The notes below the pieces were generated by a model. The model did not search any database and had not been told where the DNA came from. It saw only the letters and a list, made by a program, of their open reading frames with translations. A DNA stretch of 64,000 nucleotides, from contig CAWKDG010000012.1 in assembly GCA_963848355.1 (NCBI GenBank), forward strand, positions 806,001-870,000, given 5' to 3'. The position numbers were made by a program, and so were the translations under genes. Position 1 is the first letter of the stretch; each line of letters begins with the position of its first letter. This stretch comes from CAWKDG01 sp963848355. GTDB lineage: Bacteria > Actinomycetota > Acidimicrobiia > Acidimicrobiales > UBA8190. Shown here one piece after another: positions 52,577 through 62,023 of this stretch.

Positions 52577-52642
52577 TGTCGTAGTAGAGCACGAACTCCC
52601 ACGGGTGCGGCCGCGGCCGGACGGCGTCGACCTCGTTCCGCA
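52577..52642 (-). pseudogene. glnA 3'-end fossil
   Basis: Reverse translation reads NEVDAVRPRPHPWEFVLYYD, identical but for a few positions to the last residues of the glnA product encoded at 60241-61662 ([20 protein letters not shown]). The stop codon is lost. Nothing else of glnA is found here. The fossil directly borders the relic of the secreted-protein locus. Confidence 0.88.
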
Positions 52643-52645
52643 TCG

Positions 52646-53040
52646 AAACACTGCATTCACGTCAAGTTCGCTGATACGTCTCTCAGCTGTCACAAGCAGT
52701 TCACAAATGCCTCGTATCGTGTTCGATGACGTCCTGGTGTTCCCCCTCCAGGAGGTCGTGGGTCAAAACGAAGCCGGCTCGGGCAGAGATGTCCGGGCCG
52801 GTTTCGCGCGCGCAAGACGTTCTGAGGAACACGGTCAGTCGGATCAGACGTGAACGTTGCCCCCGGCAAAGGCGAAGTGGGTCGTACTCGGCACACGAAG
52901 TTGGAGTTCCGATTGATCGTGCTCAGCGGCCGGACGGGCGCCGATGATTTTCGCCACTCGTGGACTCCATGTCTTGTGCAAGTAGATGGTTGCACGGCTC
53001 AAATGACACAACGCGTTCGTATCACGCAATAGACCTTGCC
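52646..53040 (-). pseudogene. Compressed relic of the 7.0-8.8 kb secreted-protein locus
   Basis: Pieces of the 7-8.8 kb locus occur here in shortened form. They are the CACTGCATTCAC block (52648-52690), the GATGTCCGGGCC block (about 52784-52810), the 3' end of the 7333 gene (TTCTGAGGAACACGGTC at 52820-52836), the last codons of the 8061 gene (HFAFAGGNVHV-stop, 52844-52935) and its 95-bp upstream element (52946-53040). About 560 bp of the second gene and the terminator are deleted. No complete gene remains. Confidence 0.85.
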
Positions 53041-53193
53041 TTTGGACGCCGTGCGGGTTTAGATGGCACCGCAGGACAACCGTCACACGAATCAGAAGAA
53101 GCGTCTGAGATCGACTCCGTGATTTCCATGGCAAGTCTTCGTTGCCCCCGGTGACGGCGTGCCACTGGGGCCGTCTATGGAGGAGATGCGCTC

Positions 53194-53751
53194 ATGAATC
53201 GAAATATCGTCACCGCCGCAGACATCACCAACATCCAGAGCGGGAACGTCCCTCCCGCCTTGCAGTTGAGCCCTCCAGCGTGGACCGACGCGGTGGCCCC
53301 CGCGGGGGCCGGTGCCGTCGGTCCTGGCGTAGCAACACGTCTGGCCATCGCCGCCGGTGCGCCGACAGGCGCGGGGGGCGTCCCCATCCCCACCCAAGAC
53401 GACTATTTGACGAAACTGATCAAGTACGTTCCGTTGGAGGTGCTCGGCGGCTACCTCGCCATTGTCGGCATTGTCAGCAGCAACGTCACGGGCGGGCACA
53501 ACCGGGCAGCTTGGTTGGGCTATTGCCTTGTCGCTTTCGCCATTATCACTGCGCTCTACGACTGGCGTGTTCTCAAGATCGTGCGCATTGTGCAGATTGT
53601 CGTAAGCGTCGTCGGCCTGGGCGTTTATGTGTTTGCGACCGGAGGCTGGTTCGCCACCACCACTTGGTACCATTCGTGGTACGGCGCGATCGCTCTTCCG
53701 CTATTCGGGCTCTTGGTCGCCATGATTCCCGTACCGGCTCTCCCCACATGA
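53194..53751 (+). CDS. Four-helix membrane protein of unknown function
   Basis: The 185-residue protein has a Pro/Ala/Gly-rich N-terminus of about 70 residues. Four hydrophobic helices follow (EVLGGYLAIVGIVSS, AWLGYCLVAFAIITALYDW, IVRIVQIVVSVVGLGVYVFA, YGAIALPLFGLLVAMI). The sequence LTKLIKYVPLEVLGGYLAIV resembles a widespread group of uncharacterised bacterial membrane proteins with KYIPxEVxxxYL. GGAGGAGATGCGCTC precedes the ATG. No function can be given. Confidence 0.75.
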   Translation: MNRNIVTAADITNIQSGNVPPALQLSPPAWTDAVAPAGAGAVGPGVATRLAIAAGAPTGAGGVPIPTQDDYLTKLIKYVPLEVLGGYLAIVGIVSSNVTGGHNRAAWLGYCLVAFAIITALYDWRVLKIVRIVQIVVSVVGLGVYVFATGGWFATTTWYHSWYGAIALPLFGLLVAMIPVPALPT

Positions 53752-53893
53752 TGAGCCAGCACCCGGACGAGGATCCGGCGAACGACAACTGGGTGGGGGC
53801 CTGCCCAACGGGCCTACCGGCACCGGTCTGGGGAGGAGATGGACCTCTCAGCGGCCAGAATCGGAAAGAACGAAGTCAGGAGGTGTCCCAATA

Positions 53894-54376
53894 ATGGTGC
53901 GTAAGTCAGCGGTCGTACTCGTTCGGCTACTCGCGGTTGCCGGCCTCGCTGTGCCGATATCGATGATGACGGTGGAGCTCACCACGGGCGCCGCCTTTGC
54001 CAGTTCAGCCGTGACGTGCGGAAAGTTCCACGGCAGCATTCCACTGAACACAGCCACCGTTTCGAACTGCAATGACTTGCCAAACACAGCCGGCTCAGGC
54101 TCGGTTGCGCAAGGTGGTGACCTCGTCAGCGGACTATTGCAAATCAACTGGGCCACCGGGTCTGGAGACTCGACCTACGCCAACGTACATGTGACGCCGG
54201 TGCCCCCACCAAACCGATGCCCGAAGGCGGTCTACGAGTACCAGATCATCGGCACCGTGACTGACTTCACAGGGACCGCCGGATCGATCCCCATCGGCGA
54301 TACCGTCAGCGCTTTCGTGTGTGTAAAGAAGTCCGGCAGGTACTACGAAGCACCGCACACGAAGTTCAAGATCTAA
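53894..54376 (+). CDS. Small secreted protein of unknown function
   Basis: The 160-residue precursor has a signal peptide (MVRKSAVVLVRLLAVAGLAVP, cleavage near AAFASS). The mature domain is about 120 residues with four cysteines (AVTCGKFHG, VSNCNDLP, NRCPKAVYEY and AFVCVKKSG), probably two disulfides. The start has an excellent ribosome binding site (AGGAGGTG). It recalls the other small secreted proteins at 7333 and 8061 in style, with a CGKFxG-type motif early, but alignment is weak. Confidence 0.75.
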   Translation: MVRKSAVVLVRLLAVAGLAVPISMMTVELTTGAAFASSAVTCGKFHGSIPLNTATVSNCNDLPNTAGSGSVAQGGDLVSGLLQINWATGSGDSTYANVHVTPVPPPNRCPKAVYEYQIIGTVTDFTGTAGSIPIGDTVSAFVCVKKSGRYYEAPHTKFKI

Positions 54377-54438
54377 AGCGCGTTCGCCCAGGGGCCGGAC
54401 CACGAGGGTGGTGAGATTCTGTCGGTCCGAGGCAGCGG

Positions 54439-55438
54439 TCAGGTCCCTTGTTCCTGGGTGGGATGGAATTGTCGTGCCCAGTGGCGGAAGCGGGGGATCG
54501 GTCCGTCTCCCTTGACGAGTCGGGGATTGTCGACGTAGCGCAACCCCTCCCAGATAGGTATGTCCTGCTTGACGCCACCCAGTGCTCCGCGGTGCATGAA
54601 GTCGGCGACCTCATCCACTCGAACCCCGGCGATCAGGTCCCCGGATTCGGGACGCTGCACGGTTGTCACGATGGTGAAGTCGGTGCTGTCGAGGACGGTC
54701 GGAGTGGTGAGAAGCAAAACCCGGTAGCGGAGCCCGACGGCCTCGGCGGTGTTGAGAGAATGGGCGTAGCCCAGGCCGTAGGTGTCGGTGTCAAAGAACG
54801 TTGTGATCTCGGCGGGTCCCATGCGCAGGAAGTTCGGTGTGGCGAAGTGGAACTCGGAGTGGAACGACGTGCCGCGATCGTCATAGGCGGGATCCGAAAG
54901 GAAGAACCCATGGACGATGCCGAAGTGCACCGTGTCGACGCCATTCTCGTGGATCGTCTCAACATGGGCATTGATGGGGAGGGTGGTGACCTGAGGAATG
55001 GTCCATCCTTCAAGGTCGAGGTCGGGGATATCGAAGGCAGGGTCGCCACCGGTGGGGTCGTGCCAGGCAAAGATGAATCCGAAGCGTTCGATGGTCGGGT
55101 AGGCGGGAAGTCGCCCAGAGTACGACGGATTGCCGGGATAGTCGGAGCCGACGCAACCTCCATCGACGCCCCACCGCAAGCTGTGGAAGGGGCAGCGGAG
55201 GCTTTCACCCATCACCTTTCCTCCCCGGGCGAGATTCGCTCCGAGGTGTGGGCAAAAGGCAGAAACCACTGCGGACCTTCCAGATTCGGTCCGAAATGCC
55301 ACAACCTGCTGGCCGAGAAAGGTCCGCTCCACGAGTCCGCCGGATTCGATTTCCTCGGCGGCGGCGATCTTGAACCACCCGATCGGGAATCGCGGACGGG
55401 GATCGACAACCGGGACGCGGCCAGCGATCGCCCGTCAT
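54439..55438 (-). CDS. Rieske-type (KshA-like) non-heme iron oxygenase, N-terminus possibly frameshifted
   Basis: About 330 residues are readable. The Rieske cluster motif AFCPHLGANLA then LRCPFHSLRW lies in the first third. The catalytic domain carries ENGVDTVHFGIVHG, supplying the mononuclear iron histidines, as in 3-ketosteroid 9-alpha-hydroxylase and related oxygenases. Upstream the frame continues as VPVVDPRPRFPIGWFKIAAA before meeting a stop. An ATG at 55438 lies in another frame, so one base is probably gained or lost near 55410-55428. GTG 55332 would give a shorter protein without this conserved start. A DapB-like gene is directly upstream on the same strand. Confidence 0.82.
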
Positions 55439-56552
55439 CGTCCGGAGATCTCCTGGGGCAAAACGTCCGGCGAAGGCGCGCAACGGTAGGTCAGCACTGG
55501 TGATGATGCCGGGCGGAGCGGAGACCACCGATCGGATCGCGTTGAGAGCCGGCATGCCGGTGACGGTCATACCGACGGACGCGAAGGCCTCCGGAGATGA
55601 GAAGTCTGTCCCCGGCTTGGGGAAGATCAAGTGCTTCGAGTAGATGCAGGGATCCCCGTCGATTTGCGTGATGTAGCAGCCCTGGATGTCCCAGTGCGGG
55701 TCTGTGTGGGGTGTCATCTGCCACTCCAGATGCTCTTCGATCCGAGGCCCACCATCGACGATCCCGATGTACTTGAGGTAGCAGCCGCCGAGCGAGCCTT
55801 TGGGAAGTTGGTACCAGCCGAGGTCGACGTCCTTGGTCGTTGCCGCGAGTTCGTACTCGAAGCGGACTTCATCGAGGGTGACGTCCATGCAGTCGGCCAT
55901 GAGGCGCACGGCGTCTTCGAAGACCCGGGTGTACTTCTCGAGCATCCTCGGGACAGCCGCGATCCTCGACGTGGCGACCGAAGCCGACTTCGTTCCAGGT
56001 GTCGACCGAATGATGGCACGACACATCGACCGATTCCTTGCACAGCACCCGCTCGATATCGGTCACGTCCGCCGAGTGAACAATGGTGAGGATCTGGGCC
56101 AGGCCGGGGTTCATTCCCGTTCCGTAGAAGGTCGATCCACCGCGCTCACAGGCCGCCTGGATGACCGCCTCTTCCGTCCGGCCCGACGGGTGCGGATGGT
56201 TGGCGTTGCGGTGGTGACCGGTGATCCAGTCGGCCGTCGTCACGATGTTGATTCCCGCCTCGAGGACACGTTCGTAGAGATCGGGGTCGGGGAAGACGCC
56301 GTGGAAGGTCACGCAGTCGGGGCGGGCGGTGATGATCTCCTCGATGGAGCTGGTGGCGACGACGCCGATCGGCGCGTGGCCAACGATCTCTCCGGCGTCC
56401 TTGCCGACCTTGTCGGGCGAATAACAGTGCAGCCCGATCAGCTCGAGGTCCGGGTGGTGTTGGATCCGCTTGATCATCTCGGATCCGACATTGCCCGTCG
56501 CCACCTGGAATACCCGAAGCTTGCGGTCGTCGATGTTGAGCGAAGGGCTCAC
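55435..56552 (-). pseudogene. DapB-like NAD(P)-binding reductase, frameshifted
   Basis: The first frame from GTG/ATG 56552 encodes a dihydrodipicolinate-reductase-like Rossmann domain (RVFQVATGNVGSEMIKRIQHHP, YGTGMNPGLAQ). After SVDTWNEVGFGR (about 55980) the homology continues in the next frame as MLEKYTRVFEDAVRLMADCMDV, ITQIDGDPCIYSK, then GMPALNAIRSVVSAPPGIIT. These proteins of about 350 residues often accompany steroid or terpenoid genes and are not true DapB. The gene end meets the Rieske gene within the ATGA at 55435-55438. Break or sequencing error both fit. Confidence 0.8.
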
Positions 56553-56748
56553 AGCGTTTCCCCCTCTTCGCGCCCAGTCCGCTGACCGGGCGTTGGCTGC
56601 GCCTGATCCAAACTACAGTCCAGACAGGTGTCCGGCTAGTGGGAGGGTGGCGACGCTTCCTCGGCCGTGAGAAATGACACCTCGAGCTTTTCTGGCTAGA
56701 AGAACGTCGAAGCGAGGACCGGGAAACGGCTAGACCGCCGAGACGGCG

Positions 56749-57246
56749 TTACCTGGCGACGGGGCTGTTCGCCTCCTGGGCGATGTACTTCGCGCGGCGA
56801 ATCCACAGAATGCCGTGGTAGACGACATGACCGTCTTCGAAGGTCAGCTGCCCGCGGCGGATGAACCTGGAGAAACCGCCCGGCTTCGGGCTGCCACGCT
56901 TCACCACGCCGGGGTGGCGAGGGTAGGCGGCCAGCCGCTTCCCCGGAAAGTGGAAGGGCCAGTCCCGATACACATACACGTTCTGGTCGGTGACCAGCAC
57001 GATGCGATGGAAGTAGAACGTCAGGATGCTGATCGCCAGCTCGATCAGAGAACCGACCGTCGGCACGAACTTGACGACGTCCTCCACGACACCGATCAGC
57101 ACGGAGGTCAGCAGGTTGTTGTAAGCGAAACACACCGCCACGCCCTGCTCGTTGACATGGGCGCGCTTGGCCATCCGCTGAGCCATACGCTGGTTGTATC
57201 TCCGCACCGACAGGCTGGCGTCGTGAGGATCGTTGATAGCGCTCAT
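56749..57246 (-). CDS. Hypothetical protein with one hydrophobic region
   Basis: The 165-residue protein has a polar N-terminus (VRRYNQRMAQRMAKRAH), a hydrophobic central part (LLTSVLIGVVEDVVKF, LIELAISILTFYFHRIVLVTDQNVYVYRDWPF) and a basic C-terminal half (KRLAAYPRHPGVVKRGSPKPGG). The VLVTDQNVYVY segment looks like the beta-strand core of a bacterial PH-like domain. No function is assigned. It is flanked by intergenic gaps of about 200 and 170 bp. Confidence 0.65.
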   Translation of the reverse strand: MSAINDPHDASLSVRRYNQRMAQRMAKRAHVNEQGVAVCFAYNNLLTSVLIGVVEDVVKFVPTVGSLIELAISILTFYFHRIVLVTDQNVYVYRDWPFHFPGKRLAAYPRHPGVVKRGSPKPGGFSRFIRRGQLTFEDGHVVYHGILWIRRAKYIAQEANSPVAR

Positions 57247-57416
57247 GAACGAACACTAGGGGACAGCCGCCCGGGCCAAGACCGTTTCCCGGTAGCGGTG
57301 GGAAGCTCGCTACAGCCCGTGTGTCTGCATATAGGAGCGATCCGCTAAGGCTACGGCTTCGTTGCTACCGAGCGTGCCCGGGGAACGGGGTCGAGCTCCA
57401 GGGCGCTCAACTGTCA

Positions 57417-59675
57417 TCATGCTCCGTAACTGGCGGTCAACAGTTCGTAGGTCGTGAAGCTCGAGAAGGGAAGTGAGGCAGCCGACGGCAAGACAATCGT
57501 CAGAGGAGTGTCGCCCGTCAGGTCGCAGGATGGGTCGCTGTCGGGCACCGAGGTGCCGCTGTCGGGCCACACATATCCGCTATTCGCGGTGTCATTTGCG
57601 TCAAGATTTGTGCCGTCCGCAGTATTCACGTTTCCGCAGGACGAATCATTCGTTGCCGACGCGTCGCCGACATTGAAGGGAACGATGTTGTCACCGTTCT
57701 TGCCATCGATCGGTGTCAAATCGTTGTCCTGGACCTGGACGTTGCTCCCCTCGGCGCCAGCAAATTGTCCCGTGTCGGTATCGTTCTGTGAGGAGTTGTC
57801 ATCGACGACGGCATCGTTGAGGGTGCCGCCGCCTGACAACCCAAAGCGGACGTACCCAGGTTCATTCCAGGTATTGTTGTCAATGGTGAAGTTGGAGTCG
57901 CTCCGACCCATGGCGACAATTTCGAAGGCGCCGCCTCCTCCCTTGGCCTCGTTATTCGTAAAGGAGAAATCATCGAAGTTGGCCTCGGTTTCCGCCGCGA
58001 ACAGGTACTCATTGATACTTTTAAAGAGATTGTCGGAAATAGCGATATTTTTCTCGGAGCCGCCCGAATTATCGGCTTCGACATCGACGCCATCGGTGTT
58101 CACATCCGCGAACGTGTTCGAGGAGACATTCACGTTGGTGCACCACGCACAGCTAAAGCCATCTCGAACAGAAGAATCTCCACTGTTGTTGTAGACCGTG
58201 ATGTCAGAGGCCGGATCGCTCGTCCCCGTTGTCGCCTCGTGCAGGCTCGTCACCGTGACGAAGTCTCCCGATGACCCGTCGAGGATGTTGTTCTGGATGA
58301 GTACTCCGGGATAGGGGTTTCCGCTCTGACCGTTCGTGCCGTCGTCGTAGCCGGAACCATTCACCTGAATCGCAGAGTCCTGCTCATTGCCGACCATCGA
58401 TGAGCCCGAACGCGCGTTGCACGGAATCCACTCGCTCCCTGTGGGATTGCAGGCGAACGGTGCGTTGTTGCTGTTGTTGTCCCAGTAGCAGGGCGTGCTG
58501 GGGCTCGGACCACACACGCTTTTCGCGTAGTCGCCGAAATAGGTCCGGCGCCCGTACCCCCAGTTGCCTTCGAAGTCGATGTTCTGAATAACGTCATTAC
58601 AGCCACCTTCCACCCACCACATCACGTCGTACACGCCGCCGGTGCCGTAATCGAGGGGGTAGCCCAGTGTGGAGCTGTCTTGATCGGACTTGGTGCTGTT
58701 GCACAGGGCGTAGGTCTTTAGCCGCGGGCGGTTATATGTTTCACCGTTGTCGTCGTCGACCCAGGCCTGCCGGAACTCGGCGTTGGCATCGGCCGCGCCA
58801 CTGGGGTCGCCGTTGATGATGAGATCTTGCACACCACGCAGGAAAAGAACCCCGTTGACTTGGTAGCAACCACCCGGAAAGTCGATCTCCACGGGACCCG
58901 TGAATCCGCTGTCGCCCTCGTGCTGGGCCTGTTGGACGGTGTCGATCAGATCCTCAATGGCCACGGTCTTGTCGGAGGTGTCAGCACCAGCTGACTGGTT
59001 GAGGGCATACGGGTCATAACCGCCGGACGGCACGGTGTCGTCACAACCGTTCGGCACGTAGGAGCTGACATTCTCCAAACCGCCGTAGGCCGTTCCGGTT
59101 GCCGATCCGGACTGAGGGATCGGATTGTCATTGGGTGTCGCCGTTACGGAGGCGATGGTCGCACTGTCCGCATTCCCGAACAGCGCAGTCAAGGCATTGT
59201 TGAGTGCTCCCGTGGGATCGGGATTCGTCACGTTGACAACGGTCGGCCCCGTCGCCGTCGACGTACCGTTGCCCGTGACTGTGGGTTCTCCGTCGACAGG
59301 TTGGCCGCTGGCCGTGACCGTCTCGTCGACGTCGCCGGCTCCTTCGTCAGCCAACGACGTGGTGTATGAGGCAGAACACGACGTCGAGTCGCCGGGCGCT
59401 AGGGGGGACGAACCGATGGAACAGGTCACCACTGCGCCTGTCGAAGACGTTGCCCCTACGTCGTCCAGAGTCACGTCTCCTGTGTTCTGGATGGTGTAGG
59501 AGTAGCTCAGCTGAGTGCCCTGCATGGCAAATGTCGACGGGCTCACGGAGTCCGCAGTGACGGCGATGGCCGCTCCGCTCGCTCCGGCGGTCACGGGCTG
59601 AATGACCGTGAACCCACCTATGGTGCAGACACCGAACACCAGAGAAAGGACGCGCCCCCGCCGACGACGTTTCAT
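57417..59675 (-). CDS. Large secreted parallel beta-helix protein
   Basis: The 752-residue precursor has a signal peptide (MKRRRRGRVLSLVFG, cleavage near TAGAS). A DUF11/DUF7507-like beta-sandwich follows (about residues 40-135; YSYTIQNTGDVTLDDVGATSS, SLADEGAGDVDETVTASG). The remainder, from about 200 to 750, has right-handed beta-helix features: Asn/Asp/Gly-rich turns and short repeats such as ISDNLFKSI, VSSNTFADV and IDNNTWNEPG, as in pectate-lyase-like (PL/GH28-type) proteins. Many cysteines suggest disulfides. Codon use is less GC-rich and Asn-rich compared with neighbours, hinting at transfer. A polysaccharide-binding or -degrading role is possible, though no catalytic set is evident. 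Confidence 0.82.
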   Translation of the reverse strand: MKRRRRGRVLSLVFGVCTIGGFTVIQPVTAGASGAAIAVTADSVSPSTFAMQGTQLSYSYTIQNTGDVTLDDVGATSSTGAVVTCSIGSSPLAPGDSTSCSASYTTSLADEGAGDVDETVTASGQPVDGEPTVTGNGTSTATGPTVVNVTNPDPTGALNNALTALFGNADSATIASVTATPNDNPIPQSGSATGTAYGGLENVSSYVPNGCDDTVPSGGYDPYALNQSAGADTSDKTVAIEDLIDTVQQAQHEGDSGFTGPVEIDFPGGCYQVNGVLFLRGVQDLIINGDPSGAADANAEFRQAWVDDDNGETYNRPRLKTYALCNSTKSDQDSSTLGYPLDYGTGGVYDVMWWVEGGCNDVIQNIDFEGNWGYGRRTYFGDYAKSVCGPSPSTPCYWDNNSNNAPFACNPTGSEWIPCNARSGSSMVGNEQDSAIQVNGSGYDDGTNGQSGNPYPGVLIQNNILDGSSGDFVTVTSLHEATTGTSDPASDITVYNNSGDSSVRDGFSCAWCTNVNVSSNTFADVNTDGVDVEADNSGGSEKNIAISDNLFKSINEYLFAAETEANFDDFSFTNNEAKGGGGAFEIVAMGRSDSNFTIDNNTWNEPGYVRFGLSGGGTLNDAVVDDNSSQNDTDTGQFAGAEGSNVQVQDNDLTPIDGKNGDNIVPFNVGDASATNDSSCGNVNTADGTNLDANDTANSGYVWPDSGTSVPDSDPSCDLTGDTPLTIVLPSAASLPFSSFTTYELLTASYGA

Positions 59676-60240
59676 CACTCGTCCTTCGTTACTAAAGCGA
59701 TGGTGATTGCTGAACGAGAACCTGTAACGGACTCGACAGCAAGTGTTATTCGATCACCATGTGGCTGTCCAGTGATTTGTTTCTGCCGCCCTCATTCGTC
59801 CGATCACCCCAATCGTCCGGTTACCACGTCAAGTGGTCGAGCGTTCGCTGAGTTCTGTCTGGCGCCAGGAAGGATTCTTCTTGCCCTTCCCCGGCAGCGG
59901 TTCCTCCGGTCCGGTCATCCATTGGTCCAGAGGGGCATGAGCACTTTTCCACAATGCGTCACCGAGGTCGCGGCGCCCGCCATGGCGGTTCGGTCGAGCT
60001 TGGTCAGTCTGCCGCGACGACGCTGAACACGTACCCGCACCTCTGGCCATCCGATTCTGGCCATCCGATTCTGGCCTTCCGATTCGAATCGAACGCGGGC
60101 AACTGTCGACAACTTTCTCGCGCCGACAAAAGGGGAGAGGGAGAAAGATCGGCTGATGGCTTCCGACAAAGCCGCACGTCAGATGTGTGTCGCAGGAGCC
60201 CTTACGTATCCCAAAAGGGCAGGTCAGAAGACACCACTGC
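59676..60240. other. Intergenic region upstream of the beta-helix gene and downstream of glnA
   Basis: No gene is supported in these 565 bases. It contains the 14-bp triple tandem repeat at 60042-60083. The first part must hold the promoter of the beta-helix gene. The glnA end at 60241 has no strong hairpin that I could find. Confidence 0.5.
60042..60083. repeat. 14-bp tandem repeat, three copies
   Basis: The unit TCTGGCCATCCGAT is repeated three times without spacer (60042-60055, 60056-60069, 60070-60083). The third copy carries one change (CCTTCC for CCATCC). It is followed by GATTCGAATCG, a small palindrome. Confidence 0.9.
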
Positions 60241-61662
60241 CTAGATGTCGTAGTAGAGCATGAACTCCCAGGGGTGCGGCCGCAACCGGACGGCGTCGAC
60301 CTCGTTCAGGCGCTTGTACTCGATCCACGTCTCGATGAGGTCGTCGGTGAACACACCGCCGGCCTTCAGGAAGTCGTGGTCCGCCTCGAGCGCCGCCAGG
60401 GCCTCGTCGAGCGATCCCGGAACCTGGGGGACCTTGGCCAACTCGGCCGGCGGCAGGTCGTAGAGGTCCTTGTCCACCGGGTCGGGGGGCTCGATCCGGT
60501 TCTGCACGCCGTCGAGGCCGGCCATGAGCATGGCCGAGAACGCCAGATACGGATTGCACGAGGGGTCGGGGCAACGGAACTCGATCCGCTTGGCCTTCGG
60601 GCTCTGCGAGTACAGCGGGATCCGGCAGGCGGCGGAGCGGTTGCGCTGGGAGTAGACGAGGTTCACCGGTGCTTCGTACCCGGGGACGAGGCGCTTGTAG
60701 GAGTTCGTCGTCGGCGCGGCGAAGGCGAGGACGGCGCGGGCGTGCTTGAGCAGACCGCCGATGTACCACCGGCCCATGTCCGACAGTCCTCCGTACCCGT
60801 CTCCGTAGAACAACGGCTCGCCGCCGTTCCACAGGGACTGGTGGCAGTGCATCCCCGATCCGTTGTCCTGGAACAGCGGCTTCGGCATGAACGTGGCCGT
60901 GTACCCGGCCGCACGGGCCACGTTCTTCACGACGTACTTGTAGAGCATCAGCTTGTCGGCCATCACGAGGAGCGTGTCGAATCGCATGTCGATCTCGGCC
61001 TGGCCCGCCGTGGCCACCTCGTGGTGCTGGACCTCGATCTCGATCCCCAGCCGTTCCATGGTGAGGATCATCTCGGAGCGCAGGTCCTGGAAGTGGTCGG
61101 CCGGCGGCACGGGGAAATACCCCTCCTTGGGCCTGATCTTGTACCCCAGGTTCGGGCCCTCGTCGGCCGCCGTGTTCCAGTTCCCCTCCACCGAGTCGAC
61201 CTGGTAGAAGGCGGAGCGCTGGTCCTGGGAGTAGCGCACGTCGTCGAAGATGAAGAACTCGGCCTCCGGCCCGAAGTAGCAGGTGTCGGCCAGGCCCGTC
61301 GTCGTCAGATAGGCCTCCGCCTTCTGGGCCACGTAGCGGGGATCGCGCGAGTAGGGCTCCAGAGTGATCGGGTCGCGCACGAAGCAGTTCAGATTGAGCG
61401 TCTTGTGCGTCCGGAACGGGTCGATCACGGCCGTGTTCGGGTCGGGCATGAGCAGCATGTCCGATTCCTGGATCTCCTGGAACCCCCGGATCGAGGAGCC
61501 GTCGAACCCGAAGCCCTCGTCGAAGACATCGGCGGTCAGCGCGTGGGCCGGCACCGAGAAGTGCTGCATGAGGCCGGGGAGGTCGACGAACCGCACGTCG
61601 ACGATCTCGATCCCCTCGTCCTTCACCAGGCGGAGAACCTCCGCCGGGGTCCGCTTCTCCAC
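60241..61662 (-). CDS. glnA: Glutamine synthetase type I (adenylylatable)
   Basis: The 473-residue GSI-beta-type enzyme has [19 protein letters not shown], the metal and ATP motifs [32 protein letters not shown] and [10 protein letters not shown]. The adenylylation site is DKDLYDLPP with Tyr present, so control by GlnE is expected. GTG 61662 has a perfect ribosome binding site (AAGGAGGAG). It makes glutamine from glutamate, ammonia and ATP. The divergent gene at 62024 encodes a second GS-like protein, and the GlnR-like gene follows that. A fossil of its 3' end lies at 52577. Confidence 0.97.
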   Translation of the reverse strand: MEKRTPAEVLRLVKDEGIEIVDVRFVDLPGLMQHFSVPAHALTADVFDEGFGFDGSSIRGFQEIQESDMLLMPDPNTAVIDPFRTHKTLNLNCFVRDPITLEPYSRDPRYVAQKAEAYLTTTGLADTCYFGPEAEFFIFDDVRYSQDQRSAFYQVDSVEGNWNTAADEGPNLGYKIRPKEGYFPVPPADHFQDLRSEMILTMERLGIEIEVQHHEVATAGQAEIDMRFDTLLVMADKLMLYKYVVKNVARAAGYTATFMPKPLFQDNGSGMHCHQSLWNGGEPLFYGDGYGGLSDMGRWYIGGLLKHARAVLAFAAPTTNSYKRLVPGYEAPVNLVYSQRNRSAACRIPLYSQSPKAKRIEFRCPDPSCNPYLAFSAMLMAGLDGVQNRIEPPDPVDKDLYDLPPAELAKVPQVPGSLDEALAALEADHDFLKAGGVFTDDLIETWIEYKRLNEVDAVRLRPHPWEFMLYYDI

Positions 61663-62023
61663 GGCTCCTCCTTGGTCGTCGTGCTTGGTCCGCTGTCTCG
61701 TCCCACCGGCAGGTGCCGCAACCGGACCCTCCCGCCGCAACGGTCTCCCGCCCCGACAGGGTCCGGCGGGCGGCACCATGGTGGTGGTTCACGCCCCCGC
61801 TCACAAATCCGCCGCTCCGCGCACTAACCCACCGCGGCGGTTGACGCCTGGGCGACATGCTGGCACCGACCCGTTTCGTCCGCATTGCCCATCTGTGAAC
61901 GGAGTATGAACGGGCGCGCCCCCCACCGGGGGCCTGCGACACTGGTGGGACCACGCTGCGCCCCGGTCACCCCCGGCGCAGGCAGCCTGGGGTCTCTCAG
62001 CGGAGACACGAGCGGAGGTGGGG
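61663..62023. promoter_or_regulatory. Divergent glnA / GS-like promoter region
   Basis: The 361-bp region between the two divergent glutamine synthetase genes must contain both promoters. I could not identify a convincing GlnR box or -10/-35 pair by eye. The right side holds the strong ribosome binding site GGAGGTGGGG before ATG 62024. Confidence 0.45.

Noticed and set aside
52844..53134. Frame of 96 codons on the - strand across the relic
   Set aside because: It fuses the upstream element to the last codons of a secreted protein; it has no signal peptide and its first part is non-coding in the intact locus.
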